Shown: positions 6,879 to 14,366 of the stretch, piece by piece
Position numbering within the stretch: the stretch's first letter is position 1
Layout: the number at the start of each line of letters is the position of its first letter
NCBI GenBank assembly: GCA_036502295.1
Contig: DASXYU010000049.1
Span: 1 to 18,498 of the forward strand
Reading direction: 5' to 3'
Source of the DNA: DASXYU01 sp036502295
GTDB taxonomy: Bacteria > Actinomycetota > Actinomycetes > Mycobacteriales > Jatrophihabitantaceae
DNA: 18,498 nt
Made by a program: the position numbers and the translations under genes
Notes under the pieces: generated by a model
What the model saw: only the letters and a program-made list of their open reading frames with translations
Told to the model about the DNA's origin: nothing
Database searches by the model: none

Positions 6879-7715
6879 CTAGAACGCCTCGTCCTGCCAC
6901 CAGGGGAAGAACGGCGGCAGGTCCGCGGGCACCTCGCCCGGGAAGGACGCCGCACGCTTCTCGCGGAAGGCGGCAACACCTTCGACGGCATCGGCGGACG
7001 GCCCGCGCTGCTGCATTGCCCGTGAGCCGATGCGGTGTGCGGGCAGCGGGTGCGGCTCACCGGAGAGGCGCCAGAGCATCTGCCGGGTGAGGGCGACGGA
7101 GACGGGCGAGGTGTTCTGCACGATCTCGGCCGCCAGCGCCCGGGCGGCAGGCAGCAGCTCCTCCGGCTCATGCACCGAGCGCACCAGTCCAGCAGTCAGT
7201 GCCTCCTCGGCGCCGAAGCGGCGCGCGGTCATCGTCCACTCCAGCGCCTGCGACAGCCCAACCGCCCTCGGCAGGAACCAGGCAGATGCCGACTCGGGGA
7301 CGATGCCGATGCGGGTGAACGGAAACGTGAACGTCGCGGTCCTCGACGCCAGGCGCATGTCGCAGGCCAGCGGCAGAGTGGCGCCGACCCCGGCGGAGGC
7401 TCCGTTGATCGCGACGATCACCGGCTTGAGCAGATTGAAGATCCGCAGCGCCATGGTTCCGCCGGAGTCCTCGTGCACCTCGTCCTGCGCGTAGTGAAAG
7501 AACGTGCCGTCACTGATGTCCGCACCGGCGCAGAAGGCGCGGCCGGCGCCGGTGAGGATCACGGCGCGCACCGCGGGGTCGGCGTCGACACGGTCGAAGG
7601 CATCGAGCAGTTCCGCGAGCATCTGCCGCGTGTACGCGTTCAGCTTCTCCGGCCGCGACAAGGTGATTGTCGCGATGCCGTCGCTGAGGTCATAGGCGAT
7701 CTGCTCGTACTCCAC
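6879..7715 (-). CDS. Enoyl-CoA hydratase/isomerase family protein (crotonase)
   Basis: A 278-residue crotonase-fold protein acting on acyl-CoA thioesters. The first oxyanion-hole segment GAGRAFCAGADIS and the second, NGASAGVGAT, are clear. The two glutamates of classical enoyl-CoA hydratase (rat Glu144 and Glu164) are not at their usual places (Thr and Phe by alignment). A Glu occurs instead in GIVPESASAWFLPR, the position used by enoyl-CoA isomerases and related crotonases. An isomerase or other crotonase reaction is thus at least as likely as hydration. The frame is open upstream through the SDR gene, but the GTG at 7715 is the better start: it follows a GGAG 8 nt upstream and lies 5 nt after the SDR stop codon, giving the expected length. 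Second gene of a two-gene operon with the SDR. Confidence 0.88.
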   Translation of the reverse strand: MEYEQIAYDLSDGIATITLSRPEKLNAYTRQMLAELLDAFDRVDADPAVRAVILTGAGRAFCAGADISDGTFFHYAQDEVHEDSGGTMALRIFNLLKPVIVAINGASAGVGATLPLACDMRLASRTATFTFPFTRIGIVPESASAWFLPRAVGLSQALEWTMTARRFGAEEALTAGLVRSVHEPEELLPAARALAAEIVQNTSPVSVALTRQMLWRLSGEPHPLPAHRIGSRAMQQRGPSADAVEGVAAFREKRAASFPGEVPADLPPFFPWWQDEAF

Positions 7716-7720
7716 GGCGC

Positions 7721-8554
7721 TCACTCCGGGTCGACGTAGAGGTCGAGGGTCGGGCTGTCGCCGCCGCCGTACTTGCTCAGGTCGGTGACGCCCGCGTGGG
7801 CGAGGACGTCCGCATCGATGAACGTCTGACCGTTGAGGGCGCCGCGCGGCTGCGCGAAGATCCACGCCGCGGCGTCGGCCATGATCAGCGGGTCGCGCGC
7901 CTTCTCGGCCGCATCGCCGCCGAAGAGATTGCGGATGACGGCAGTGGCGATGCGTGTCTGCGGCCAGAGGCAGTTGGCGGAGATCTCGTCCTCGGCGAAT
8001 TCGGCGGCCCACCCAAGCGTCAGCACGGTCATCGCGTACTTCGTCATCGTGTAGGCGGGGAAGCGGCCCATCCAGTGCTCGGCGAGGTTGATCGGCGGGG
8101 AGAGCGTGAGGATGTGTGGGTTCAGCGATTTGCGCAGATACGGCAGGCATGCCTGTGTGAGGGAAAAGGTGCCGCCGACGTTGATGTCCTGGATGAGTTC
8201 GAAGCGCTTGCGGGGCAGGTCGAGCGTGCCGGTTTCGGCGATGGCGCTGGCGTTGTTCACGCAGATGTCCACGCCGCCGAAGTGCTCGATCGCCGCCTGC
8301 ACCGCGCGCTGCACGTCCTCTTCGTTACGCACGTCGCCGATCGAGGCGACGGCCCGTCCTCCGGCGGCCTCGATCTCGGCGACCGCGGTATGCACCGTGC
8401 CGGGTAGCCGTGGGTCCGGCGCGTCGGTCTTGGCGAGGATGACGGCGTTGGCACCCTGCTCGGCAGCCGCGACAAGGATCGCCAAACCGATCCCGCGGCT
8501 GCCCCCGGACATGACGATGGTGCGTCCCTCAAGCGGACGCGGCGCGGATGACAT
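7721..8554 (-). CDS. Short-chain dehydrogenase/reductase, HSDL2-like
   Basis: A 277-residue classical SDR that interconverts a hydroxyl and a keto group with NAD(P)(H). It shows the cofactor motif SGGSRGIGLAI near residues 16-26, NNAS in the middle and the catalytic YxxxK as YTMTK. The segment PHILTLSPPINL and the KRFELIQDIN region match the subfamily that includes animal HSDL2, predicted to act on fatty-acyl or related substrates. It leads a two-gene operon with the crotonase, a pairing that fits the hydration and dehydrogenation steps of a beta-oxidation-like pathway. No good Shine-Dalgarno precedes the ATG at 8554, so translation from a leaderless or short-leader mRNA is possible. The gene is divergent from the CoA-ester-lyase operon. 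Confidence 0.9.
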   Translation of the reverse strand: MSSAPRPLEGRTIVMSGGSRGIGLAILVAAAEQGANAVILAKTDAPDPRLPGTVHTAVAEIEAAGGRAVASIGDVRNEEDVQRAVQAAIEHFGGVDICVNNASAIAETGTLDLPRKRFELIQDINVGGTFSLTQACLPYLRKSLNPHILTLSPPINLAEHWMGRFPAYTMTKYAMTVLTLGWAAEFAEDEISANCLWPQTRIATAVIRNLFGGDAAEKARDPLIMADAAAWIFAQPRGALNGQTFIDADVLAHAGVTDLSKYGGGDSPTLDLYVDPE

Positions 8555-8572
8555 GCCTAGAAGGTACGGAAT

Positions 8573-8593
8573 GGGTACCGGGCAGCAATACCC
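8573..8593. promoter_or_regulatory. Operator-like inverted repeat GGGTA-N11-TACCC
   Basis: GGGTA (8573-8577) and TACCC (8589-8593) form an interrupted inverted repeat in the 93-bp gap between the divergent SDR and CoA-ester-lyase genes. A GGTAC direct repeat lies just beside it (8563 and 8574). A regulator binding here could control both operons. No matching regulator gene is in the window, so this is a candidate only. Confidence 0.3.
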
Positions 8594-8647
8594 GATAGGT
8601 CACACCTGACTCCACAAGCCGGTGTGGGTCTCGGTAACGTCCGGTGC

Positions 8648-9706
8648 ATGCGAAGCCCCAAGTCGTTCTTCCAGCCGTTGGCCCTCGGCGCGCCGGCGCC
8701 AGTGCATGAGATCCCGTTCCGGCCGTCGCGCATGATCCATTTCTTCGACCCGAGCAACCCGAAGATGGCGGCGAAGGTGCCGGACATGGTCGGTTCGGTC
8801 GACGTCCTGCTCGGCAACCTCGAAGACGCGGTGCAGGCCGACAAGAAGGAGGCCGCGCGTGCCGGTCTCGTCGAGATCGCGAAGTCGATCGACTTCGGCA
8901 GCACGCAGCTGTGGACGCGGATCAACAGCCTCGACTCGCCCTGGGTGCTGGATGACCTCATCACCCTGGTGACCGAGGTCGGCGAGAAGCTCGACGTGAT
9001 CATGGTGCCGAAGGTCGAGGGCGCGCAGGACATCCACTACGTCGACCGGCTGCTGGCGCAGCTCGAGGCCCGCGCCGGGCTGTCGAGGCCGCTGCTCGTG
9101 CACGCCATCCTGGAGACCGCGGCGGGCGTGCAGAACGTCGATGAGATCGCCGCCGCGAGCCCTCGCATGCAGGGCATCTCCCTCGGCCCCGCCGACCTGG
9201 CCGCATCACGCCGCATGAAGACCACCCGCGTCGGCGGCGGGCATCCCGACTACCTCGTCCGTGCAGACCCGAAGGATGGCGACATCCACGGCGCGCGCGC
9301 GATCTTCCAGCAGGATCTCTGGCACTACACGATCGCGAGGATGGTCGACGCCTGCGCGGCGAACGGCATCCTGCCCTACTACGGCCCGTTCGGTGACATC
9401 GCCGATGTCGTCGCCGCCGAGGATCAGTTCCGCAACGCCTTCCTCCTCGGCTGTGTCGGCACCTGGACGCTGCACCCCGGCCAGATCGACATCGCCCGCC
9501 GCGTCTTCTCCCCCTCCCCCGCCGATGTGGCGTGGGCGCGCAAAGTCATCAACGCGATGGGCGACGGCACCGGCGCGGTGATGATCGACGGCAAGATGCA
9601 GGACGACGCCACGGTGAAGCAGTGCAAGGTCGTCGTCACCCTCGCCGAGGCCCTCGCCGCCACCGACTCCGAACTCGCCAAGGCCTACGCGGAGGCGTCA
9701 GCATGA
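8648..9706 (+). CDS. HpcH/HpaI-family CoA-ester lyase, malyl-CoA lyase (Mcl1)-like
   Basis: A 352-residue TIM-barrel CoA-ester lyase. Members cleave or form malyl-CoA, beta-methylmalyl-CoA or citramalyl-CoA by Mg2+-dependent Claisen chemistry. Visible features are Arg91 (TRINS), Glu156 (HAILETAAG) and Asp183 (LGPADLAAS), the metal and substrate residues of the family, and the C-terminal lid region LPYYGPFGDIAD then LHPGQIDIARRVFSP. Length and motif set resemble Mcl1-type malyl-CoA/beta-methylmalyl-CoA lyases more than short CitE proteins. The usual LDLEDAV segment reads LGNLEDAV here, a small deviation. The ATG at 8648 fits family length; a GTG at 8624 is an alternative, and neither has a strong Shine-Dalgarno. 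It is first of four genes and its stop overlaps the next start (ATGA), implying coupled translation. Confidence 0.88.
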   Translation: MRSPKSFFQPLALGAPAPVHEIPFRPSRMIHFFDPSNPKMAAKVPDMVGSVDVLLGNLEDAVQADKKEAARAGLVEIAKSIDFGSTQLWTRINSLDSPWVLDDLITLVTEVGEKLDVIMVPKVEGAQDIHYVDRLLAQLEARAGLSRPLLVHAILETAAGVQNVDEIAAASPRMQGISLGPADLAASRRMKTTRVGGGHPDYLVRADPKDGDIHGARAIFQQDLWHYTIARMVDACAANGILPYYGPFGDIADVVAAEDQFRNAFLLGCVGTWTLHPGQIDIARRVFSPSPADVAWARKVINAMGDGTGAVMIDGKMQDDATVKQCKVVVTLAEALAATDSELAKAYAEASA

Positions 9707-10581
9707 GCGACCTGAGCCTGAAGCCGCACCGCTCCGTCCTCTACATGCCGGGATCGAACGAGCGCGCCCTGGAGAAGGCGAAGGGCCTGCCCGCCGACGC
9801 CCTCATCCTCGACCTGGAGGACGCGGTCTCCCCCGACGCGAAGGACGACGCTCGCCGCAACGTCTGCACCGCCGTTACAGGTGGTGCGTACGGCAAGAAG
9901 ATCCTCACTATCCGCGTGAACGGCCTCGGCACCCAATGGCACGACGAGGACGTGCGGGCTGCCGCCGTGGCGAAGCCCGCTGCCATCGTGGTGCCGAAGG
10001 TGAACTCGGCGGAGGAGGTGCGCCAGATCGAGGCCGCTCTCGACGCCGCCGGCGGTACCGATGTCGCGATCTGGGCGATGATCGAGACGCCGATCGCCGT
10101 CCTGGACGCCTACGAGATCGCCTCCAGCACCCCGCGCCTGACGACCTTCATCATGGGGACGAATGACCTCATCAAGGAGATCCGGGGCCGGATCACCCCC
10201 GACCGGATCGCCGTTATCCCGTCACTGGCGCACGCCATCATCGCGGCGCGGGCGGCGGGCAAGCTCGTCATCGATGGCGTCTACAACGACGTGAAGGACG
10301 AACTCGGCTTCGTCGCCGAGTGCCGCCAGGGGCGCATCCTCGGCTTCGACGGCAAGACGCTCATCCACCCCGGTCAGGTCGAGCCCGCGAACGAGGTCTT
10401 CGCCCCGTCACCCGAGGAGATCGAGCACGCACTCGCCGTCATCGCGGCCTTCGACGCCGCAAAGGCCGAAGGCAAGGGCGTCGCGACGGTGAACGGCAAG
10501 CTCATCGAGAACCTGCACGTGGAGGAGGCGCGACGCGCGATCGCGTTCACGGAAGCCATTTCTGCAGCAGTCGCTGAATGA
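9703..10581 (+). CDS. CitE-like CoA-ester lyase or malyl-CoA thioesterase (Mcl2-like)
   Basis: A 292-residue paralogue of the preceding gene in the HpcH/HpaI aldolase/citrate-lyase family. It has RSVLYMPGSNERALEKA at the N-terminus, LDLEDAVSPDAK (36-47), Arg71 (RVNG), Glu128 (MIETP) and Asp155 (MGTNDL), then GFDGKTLIHPGQV near the C-terminus. Relatives include (S)-citramalyl-CoA lyases and (3S)-malyl-CoA thioesterase (Mcl2); sequence alone cannot separate lyase from thioesterase. It overlaps the upstream gene by 4 bp (ATGA) with GGAGG 7 nt before the ATG, and overlaps the downstream DUF2993-like gene by 4 bp. Having a long and a short family member coupled together suggests consecutive or complementary steps on the same CoA ester. 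Confidence 0.88.
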   Translation: MSDLSLKPHRSVLYMPGSNERALEKAKGLPADALILDLEDAVSPDAKDDARRNVCTAVTGGAYGKKILTIRVNGLGTQWHDEDVRAAAVAKPAAIVVPKVNSAEEVRQIEAALDAAGGTDVAIWAMIETPIAVLDAYEIASSTPRLTTFIMGTNDLIKEIRGRITPDRIAVIPSLAHAIIAARAAGKLVIDGVYNDVKDELGFVAECRQGRILGFDGKTLIHPGQVEPANEVFAPSPEEIEHALAVIAAFDAAKAEGKGVATVNGKLIENLHVEEARRAIAFTEAISAAVAE

Positions 10582-11129
10582 TCATCGACCTGCTCCTGTC
10601 CAAGGACGGGCTGCGTCTCGACTCCGTGGACGTGAAGCTCACCGGTGTGCGGATCGTCCGCGGCAACGGCGGATTCATGGCGCGAGTGGCCGAGCGGATC
10701 GACGGCTCGCTGCGGCTCTACTTCGACGACCTCACCGCGGCGTTGGCCCGTCCTGAGATCGTCGATCAGGTGATGTCCGGAGTGGCCGGCATTGCGAAGC
10801 CCGAGATCACGCTCGCCAACGGCAAGGACGGCGGCGTCCGCATCGTCGGCAGCGTGGAGGCGCTCGGCCGGCGCATCCCGATCACGACCTCGACGCGGGT
10901 GCACATCGAGCAGAACAAGGTCATCATCAGCGCGACGCATCTCGAGGGGCTGCCGATCCTGCGCTCCATTCCGCTGCAGTTGCTCGACCTCGTCCTGCCG
11001 CTCTCATTGCCCGAGGGCATCAGCCTCACGAAGGTCACCACCGACCAGGGTTGTTTCGTGATCAGTTTCGACGGCAACAACGTGCCCCTGACACCCCTTA
11101 CCGGTGACGGTGATGCGTGGGTGTTTTGA
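10578..11129 (+). CDS. DUF2993/LmeA-like lipid-binding protein (predicted)
   Basis: A 183-residue protein of alternating beta-strand pattern, with LTGVRIVRGNGG, GSVEALGRRIPITTSTRVHI and SLPEGISLTKVTTDQGCFVIS. This layout resembles the DUF2993 family, whose mycobacterial member LmeA is a periplasmic phospholipid-binding protein needed for lipoglycan maturation. Unlike LmeA, no signal peptide or transmembrane segment is present, so a cytoplasmic or membrane-face role is more likely here. The start overlaps the stop of the CoA-ester lyase (ATGA), so it is translated with that pathway. Its biochemical role is unknown; family assignment is from pattern recognition and moderately sure. Confidence 0.6.
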   Translation: MIIDLLLSKDGLRLDSVDVKLTGVRIVRGNGGFMARVAERIDGSLRLYFDDLTAALARPEIVDQVMSGVAGIAKPEITLANGKDGGVRIVGSVEALGRRIPITTSTRVHIEQNKVIISATHLEGLPILRSIPLQLLDLVLPLSLPEGISLTKVTTDQGCFVISFDGNNVPLTPLTGDGDAWVF

Positions 11130-11169
11130 TCGCTCACGCGACGCGGTCTTCTGAGTAGAGTCCGAACCC

Positions 11170-11727
11170 ATGAGTGGTCACTACGCCCCAGACACCGGAC
11201 TGCTGATCATCCGCATCGCCCTCGGTGTCGTCTTCCTCGCCCACGGCTACAACCACATCTTCGGTGGCGGCAAGATCGCCGGCACCGGGCGCTGGTTCGA
11301 GAGCATGGGGATGAAGCCGGGCATCTTCCACGCCTGGATCGCGAGCCTCGTCGAGGTGGGCGCCGGTCTCTTCATCGCCTTCGGCCTGCTGACGCCGCTC
11401 GTGGCCGGCGGGATCATCGGGACGATGTTCGTTGCGTTGATCACCAACCACCTCAAGAACGGGTTCTTCATCTTCCGTCCGGGCGAGGGTTACGAGTACG
11501 TCCTCACCCTCATCCTGGTGGCGCTCGGCCTCGGCACGATCGGTGCAGGACGTATCTCGATCGACCACGCCATCGGCATCTTCGATGACGGCAGTTGGTG
11601 GGGCCTGCTCATCGCCGCCGTTGCCGGCTTCGGCGGTGGGCTCGGCCTGCTCGTCACGTTCTGGCGCCCGCCGAACCCGGTCGCCGGCTACCTCAGCCCC
11701 GCGTCTGAGATGAAGAAGTCGAAGTAG
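11170..11727 (+). CDS. DoxX family membrane protein
   Basis: A 185-residue integral membrane protein with about four to five hydrophobic helices. The first (LLIIRIALGVVFLAHGYNHI) carries the early Arg and HG pattern typical of DoxX, and GIFHAWIASLVEVGAGLFIA follows as a later helix. DoxX proteins are quinone-linked or redox-associated small membrane proteins; in mycobacteria a DoxX-family member works with superoxide dismutase and a sulfurtransferase at the membrane. A lysine-rich C-terminus (MKKSK) suggests a cytoplasmic end. It lies 40 bp after the DUF2993-like gene and is probably in the same transcript. It is convergent with the thioesterase gene, with 11 bp between stop codons and only a weak 5-bp inverted repeat there. 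Confidence 0.85.
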   Translation: MSGHYAPDTGLLIIRIALGVVFLAHGYNHIFGGGKIAGTGRWFESMGMKPGIFHAWIASLVEVGAGLFIAFGLLTPLVAGGIIGTMFVALITNHLKNGFFIFRPGEGYEYVLTLILVALGLGTIGAGRISIDHAIGIFDDGSWWGLLIAAVAGFGGGLGLLVTFWRPPNPVAGYLSPASEMKKSK

Positions 11728-11738
11728 CGGCGGCTGAG

Positions 11739-12380
11739 CTACGGCTGGCCGGGGAGCAGCGCGATGAAGAGGCCCTCGGCCTCGGCGCAGAGCACATCGC
11801 CGTCGAGAATCTCGCCGTGAATGAAGCGCTTGCGTCCCTCTTCACGCTCGAAACGACCGATGACGGTGAGCTCCTTGTCGATCGGTGTCACCTGACGGTA
11901 GCTGATGTTCAGGTACGCGGTGCGCGAGACGCCGCGTCCAGAGGTCCCCGCCAGCCTGCCGAGGATGTCATCGAAGACGAGACCGATCGCGCCGCCATGT
12001 GCGGCGTTGTTGCCGCCGACGTAGTACCGGTTGAAGCTCAGCGTGCCAACGACGTGGTCGCGGTCCCACTCGGTGACCTCGAATGCGGGCGTGAATGCCT
12101 GCCCCTTGTCGGCAAGCTCCAGGCGACGCCCGGCGAGCCATTCGGCCTCGGGAACCTCGTACTCGGCGAGGAGCTTGATCGCCTCGTCCAGCTTGCTGGT
12201 GACCTCGGCCATCACGTCGCCGGTCGGCGCCGCAGTGGTGAAGGCCTCGTTGAGACGCTGCACCTTGTGCACGAGTTCCGGGTATCGAGAGTCGATGATG
12301 ACACCGTCGTAGCCGGGCGCCGGGTGCCACTGGTCTTCGTCGGGCGGCGGCGCGACGAAGGGATGCGTGTCGACGTTCAT
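11739..12380 (-). CDS. Hot-dog fold acyl-CoA thioesterase (PaaI-like)
   Basis: A 213-residue protein with a C-terminal hot-dog thioesterase domain of about 120 residues. Key parts are the GGNNAAHGGAIGLVFDDILG stretch, where the conserved HGG plus an acidic residue five or more positions later match PaaI-type thioesterases, and the following strands LNISYRQVTPIDKELTVIGRF. It should hydrolyse an acyl-CoA to free acid and CoA in the cytoplasm. The N-terminal ~90 residues, partly helical (VHKVQRLNEAF, SKLDEAIKLLAEYE), are specific to a larger actinobacterial subgroup. The frame extends upstream into the CoA transferase gene, but the ATG at 12380, 10 nt after that gene's stop, gives the natural N-terminus. 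No Shine-Dalgarno is visible, so re-initiation is likely. Last gene of the six-gene block. Confidence 0.82.
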   Translation of the reverse strand: MNVDTHPFVAPPPDEDQWHPAPGYDGVIIDSRYPELVHKVQRLNEAFTTAAPTGDVMAEVTSKLDEAIKLLAEYEVPEAEWLAGRRLELADKGQAFTPAFEVTEWDRDHVVGTLSFNRYYVGGNNAAHGGAIGLVFDDILGRLAGTSGRGVSRTAYLNISYRQVTPIDKELTVIGRFEREEGRKRFIHGEILDGDVLCAEAEGLFIALLPGQP

Positions 12381-12390
12381 ATACAAAACG

Positions 12391-13386
12391 TTACGAAGCG
12401 AGACGCGCTGCGTGCACTGCCACATCGTGCATTGAGACGTCCACCACTGAGCCGCGTCCTTCGGCGAGAACCTCAGCGGCGGCCGCGGCAGCGACCGCGC
12501 CGCTGAGCGGATCGGCTGGCGCATCTCCCGAGAGGACGGGCCTTCCGTCGGCGTCCTGCGCCACCAGGCCGGCCCCCGCGGCGACGTCGTCGCCGAAGCC
12601 GACGCGCAGGGCGTCCTCGCCGTCGCGTCCGTAGGCGGTGATGCTCACCCAGACGCAGCCCGCGGCGGCATGCTCCTCGGCGCTGATGCCGAGCTGCCGC
12701 AGTGCCCGTGGGCGGGAGGCCTCGATGACGACATCGGCGGCGGCGATCAATTGGCGGAGTTGGTCGCGGCCGACGGGATCGGCGAAGTCGAGGACGACGG
12801 AGTCGTGGCCTGCGTGCATCCGCTCGAAGAAGGCAGGTGGGCCGAATCGGGCCCCGTCGGGGCGGGCGGTGCTCTCGACCTTGAGGACGTGTGCGCCGGT
12901 GAGGCCGAGCAGTCGGGCGCAGAGCGGACCCGCCCAGAGCGAGCTCAGGTCGACGATCTGCACCGTTCCGCTACCGGTGCGCCTACCACCGGGGGTGAGG
13001 ACGACCGGATCGCGGCGCCACTCGGGTTCGGCGGCGGGTACCGCCGCGGCGGGAAGGCCGAGCATCGCAGCGCGCGCCTGCGCCTCGATAGTGGGAACCG
13101 ACGCGACCCACGTCGCGACGTCCCGCCAGGGATCGGTGAGGTCGTCCTCGATGAGTGCGGGGAGCAGTTCCAGATCGCTGTCGCGGGACAGCGAGAGGAC
13201 GAGGTAGCCATCCGCGGTGGCGAGGATGCGGCACTTCGAGTGCGGCTCGAAATCCGGGCCGGCGAGTTCGGCGCGTTCGGTGAGAAGTTCCTCACCCGGG
13301 AAGGCGACGCCGGGATAGTGCGCCGAGAGGACGGCGATCGCTTCGCGGATCACGCGAGCCGGATCGCCGCGGACCAACTCAGGCAA
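12391..13386 (-). CDS. CaiB/BaiF-type CoA transferase with atypical domain order
   Basis: A 331-residue protein containing the conserved class III CoA-transferase segment IVDLSSLWAGPLCARLL (144-160), then VLKVES, RPDGARFGPPAFFERMHAGH, VVLDF and ADVVIEASRPRALRQLG, with candidate catalytic Asp266/Asp267 in GFGDDVA. In ordinary CaiB proteins this segment is at the very N-terminus. Here it is preceded by ~140 residues (ATADGYLVLSLSRDSD, TIEAQARAAMLGLPAAAVP) that resemble the usual C-terminal part, so the domain order looks permuted and the total is shorter than the usual ~400. Function is presumed transfer of CoA between carboxylic acids. The preferred start is TTG at 13386, overlapping the crotonase stop by 8 bp after a GGTGG; TTG at 13377 is an alternative. 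The longer open frame to 13500 is only the antisense-free overlap with the upstream gene. Confidence 0.75.
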   Translation of the reverse strand: MPELVRGDPARVIREAIAVLSAHYPGVAFPGEELLTERAELAGPDFEPHSKCRILATADGYLVLSLSRDSDLELLPALIEDDLTDPWRDVATWVASVPTIEAQARAAMLGLPAAAVPAAEPEWRRDPVVLTPGGRRTGSGTVQIVDLSSLWAGPLCARLLGLTGAHVLKVESTARPDGARFGPPAFFERMHAGHDSVVLDFADPVGRDQLRQLIAAADVVIEASRPRALRQLGISAEEHAAAGCVWVSITAYGRDGEDALRVGFGDDVAAGAGLVAQDADGRPVLSGDAPADPLSGAVAAAAAAEVLAEGRGSVVDVSMHDVAVHAARLAS

Positions 13387-14350
13387 GATCGTCCACCAAA
13401 CCCCACCGCAGGGCTGTCGGCAGATCGAGCGGGACACCGGTGACGGCGAGGTAGGCCGTCCTCCATCTACCGATCCGTTTGGTGATTCCGACCGTGCCAC
13501 CCGCGCCGGGAATCAGTCCCATCGCCACCTCGGGAAGGCGGATCACCGCATCGGGGTGTGCGGTGACGCGGGATGCGTAGGAGGCGAGTTCGATGCCCGC
13601 GCCGATGCAGGCGCCGTGAAGTTCGACGCCGACCCGGTCGGCGACGCGGGCGATCCGTGCGGCGACCGACCGATCGACGCGGATGAGGTGCGCGAGGGCG
13701 ACGTCCTCGGTGAGGCCGAACTCGTCGAGGTCACCGCCACTGCAGAAGGAACGGCCTGCACCGCGCAGTTCGACCCGTTCGATGCTGGGGTCGAGTGCGA
13801 CAAGGTCGAAGGCTTCGGCGAGACCGTCCCGCACGGCTGCGCCGAAGGCGTTGTGCCGCTCGGGGCGGTTCAGGGTTATCCGCAGGACGGCGTCGGTCCG
13901 CTCAAGCAGGATAGGTGGCTGCGCAGGCTCCGGGATCGGCTTGCGGCTGTGGGTGGAGAGCCAGCGACGGTGCTCAGCGCCGGCCATGAGCATGGAGTAC
14001 GCGAGCGACTCGGCAGTGAGACCGTCCTCGATCGATGCCATCGCCGTGATCCGCAGCAGCCGGTCGAGCACCTGGGTGGCGGTCGGTGCGTGCGTGATCG
14101 CGGTCTGCAGCAGTTGAGCCGCCACGTCGACGTCCTCAACGCCGACCTGCCAGCGTGCCGACTCGTCCGCCTCGGGAACGAGGGAAAGCAGTAACGCCTC
14201 CCCCAGCGCGTCGAAGCGTGAGCTCAGCGGACCGCGGCTCACTCCGACGGCCGTCGAGCGCGATGCCTGCAGGTCGGCGAGCAGCGCGGCGATGTCCCCC
14301 TCACCGAGCGACTCGTCCAATGCGAGGACGCCAACGTCGAAGACTGCCAT
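13379..14350 (-). CDS. Enoyl-CoA hydratase/isomerase with N-terminal extension
   Basis: A 323-residue crotonase-family protein whose recognisable core begins only near residue 145 (PPILLERTDAVLRITLNRPERHNAFG). It has GAGRSFCSGGDLDEFG (197-212) for the oxyanion hole. Both catalytic glutamates of true hydratases are present: Glu254 in CIGAGIE and Glu274 in LPEVAMG, exactly 20 residues apart as in rat mitochondrial hydratase, followed by PGAGGT. Hydration of an enoyl-CoA is therefore likely. The first ~140 residues look like a shrunken crotonase with a C-terminal helix region (GLTAESLAYSMLMAGAEHRRW), and the protein stops just after GLVDDLA where normal family members continue. The ATG at 14350 lies 16 bp after the preceding crotonase stop; no Shine-Dalgarno is seen. 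Overlaps the CoA transferase start. Confidence 0.82.
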   Translation of the reverse strand: MAVFDVGVLALDESLGEGDIAALLADLQASRSTAVGVSRGPLSSRFDALGEALLLSLVPEADESARWQVGVEDVDVAAQLLQTAITHAPTATQVLDRLLRITAMASIEDGLTAESLAYSMLMAGAEHRRWLSTHSRKPIPEPAQPPILLERTDAVLRITLNRPERHNAFGAAVRDGLAEAFDLVALDPSIERVELRGAGRSFCSGGDLDEFGLTEDVALAHLIRVDRSVAARIARVADRVGVELHGACIGAGIELASYASRVTAHPDAVIRLPEVAMGLIPGAGGTVGITKRIGRWRTAYLAVTGVPLDLPTALRWGLVDDLA

Positions 14351-14366
14351 GTCGAACAGGGACGAA

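Noticed and set aside
7716..8150. N-terminal extension of the crotonase frame upstream of 7715
   Set aside because: The extra ~144 residues are Arg/Pro-rich and overlap the SDR gene; crotonase homology starts at the GTG with a Shine-Dalgarno at 7715.
11716..11745. Terminator between the DoxX and thioesterase genes
   Set aside because: Only a weak GTAGC/GCTAC pair is present and it overlaps the DoxX stop codon; not enough to call a terminator.
12670..13443. 257-residue plus-strand open frame
   Set aside because: It is antisense to the CoA transferase gene, whose strand shows conserved CaiB motifs; it has no family resemblance and no binding site.
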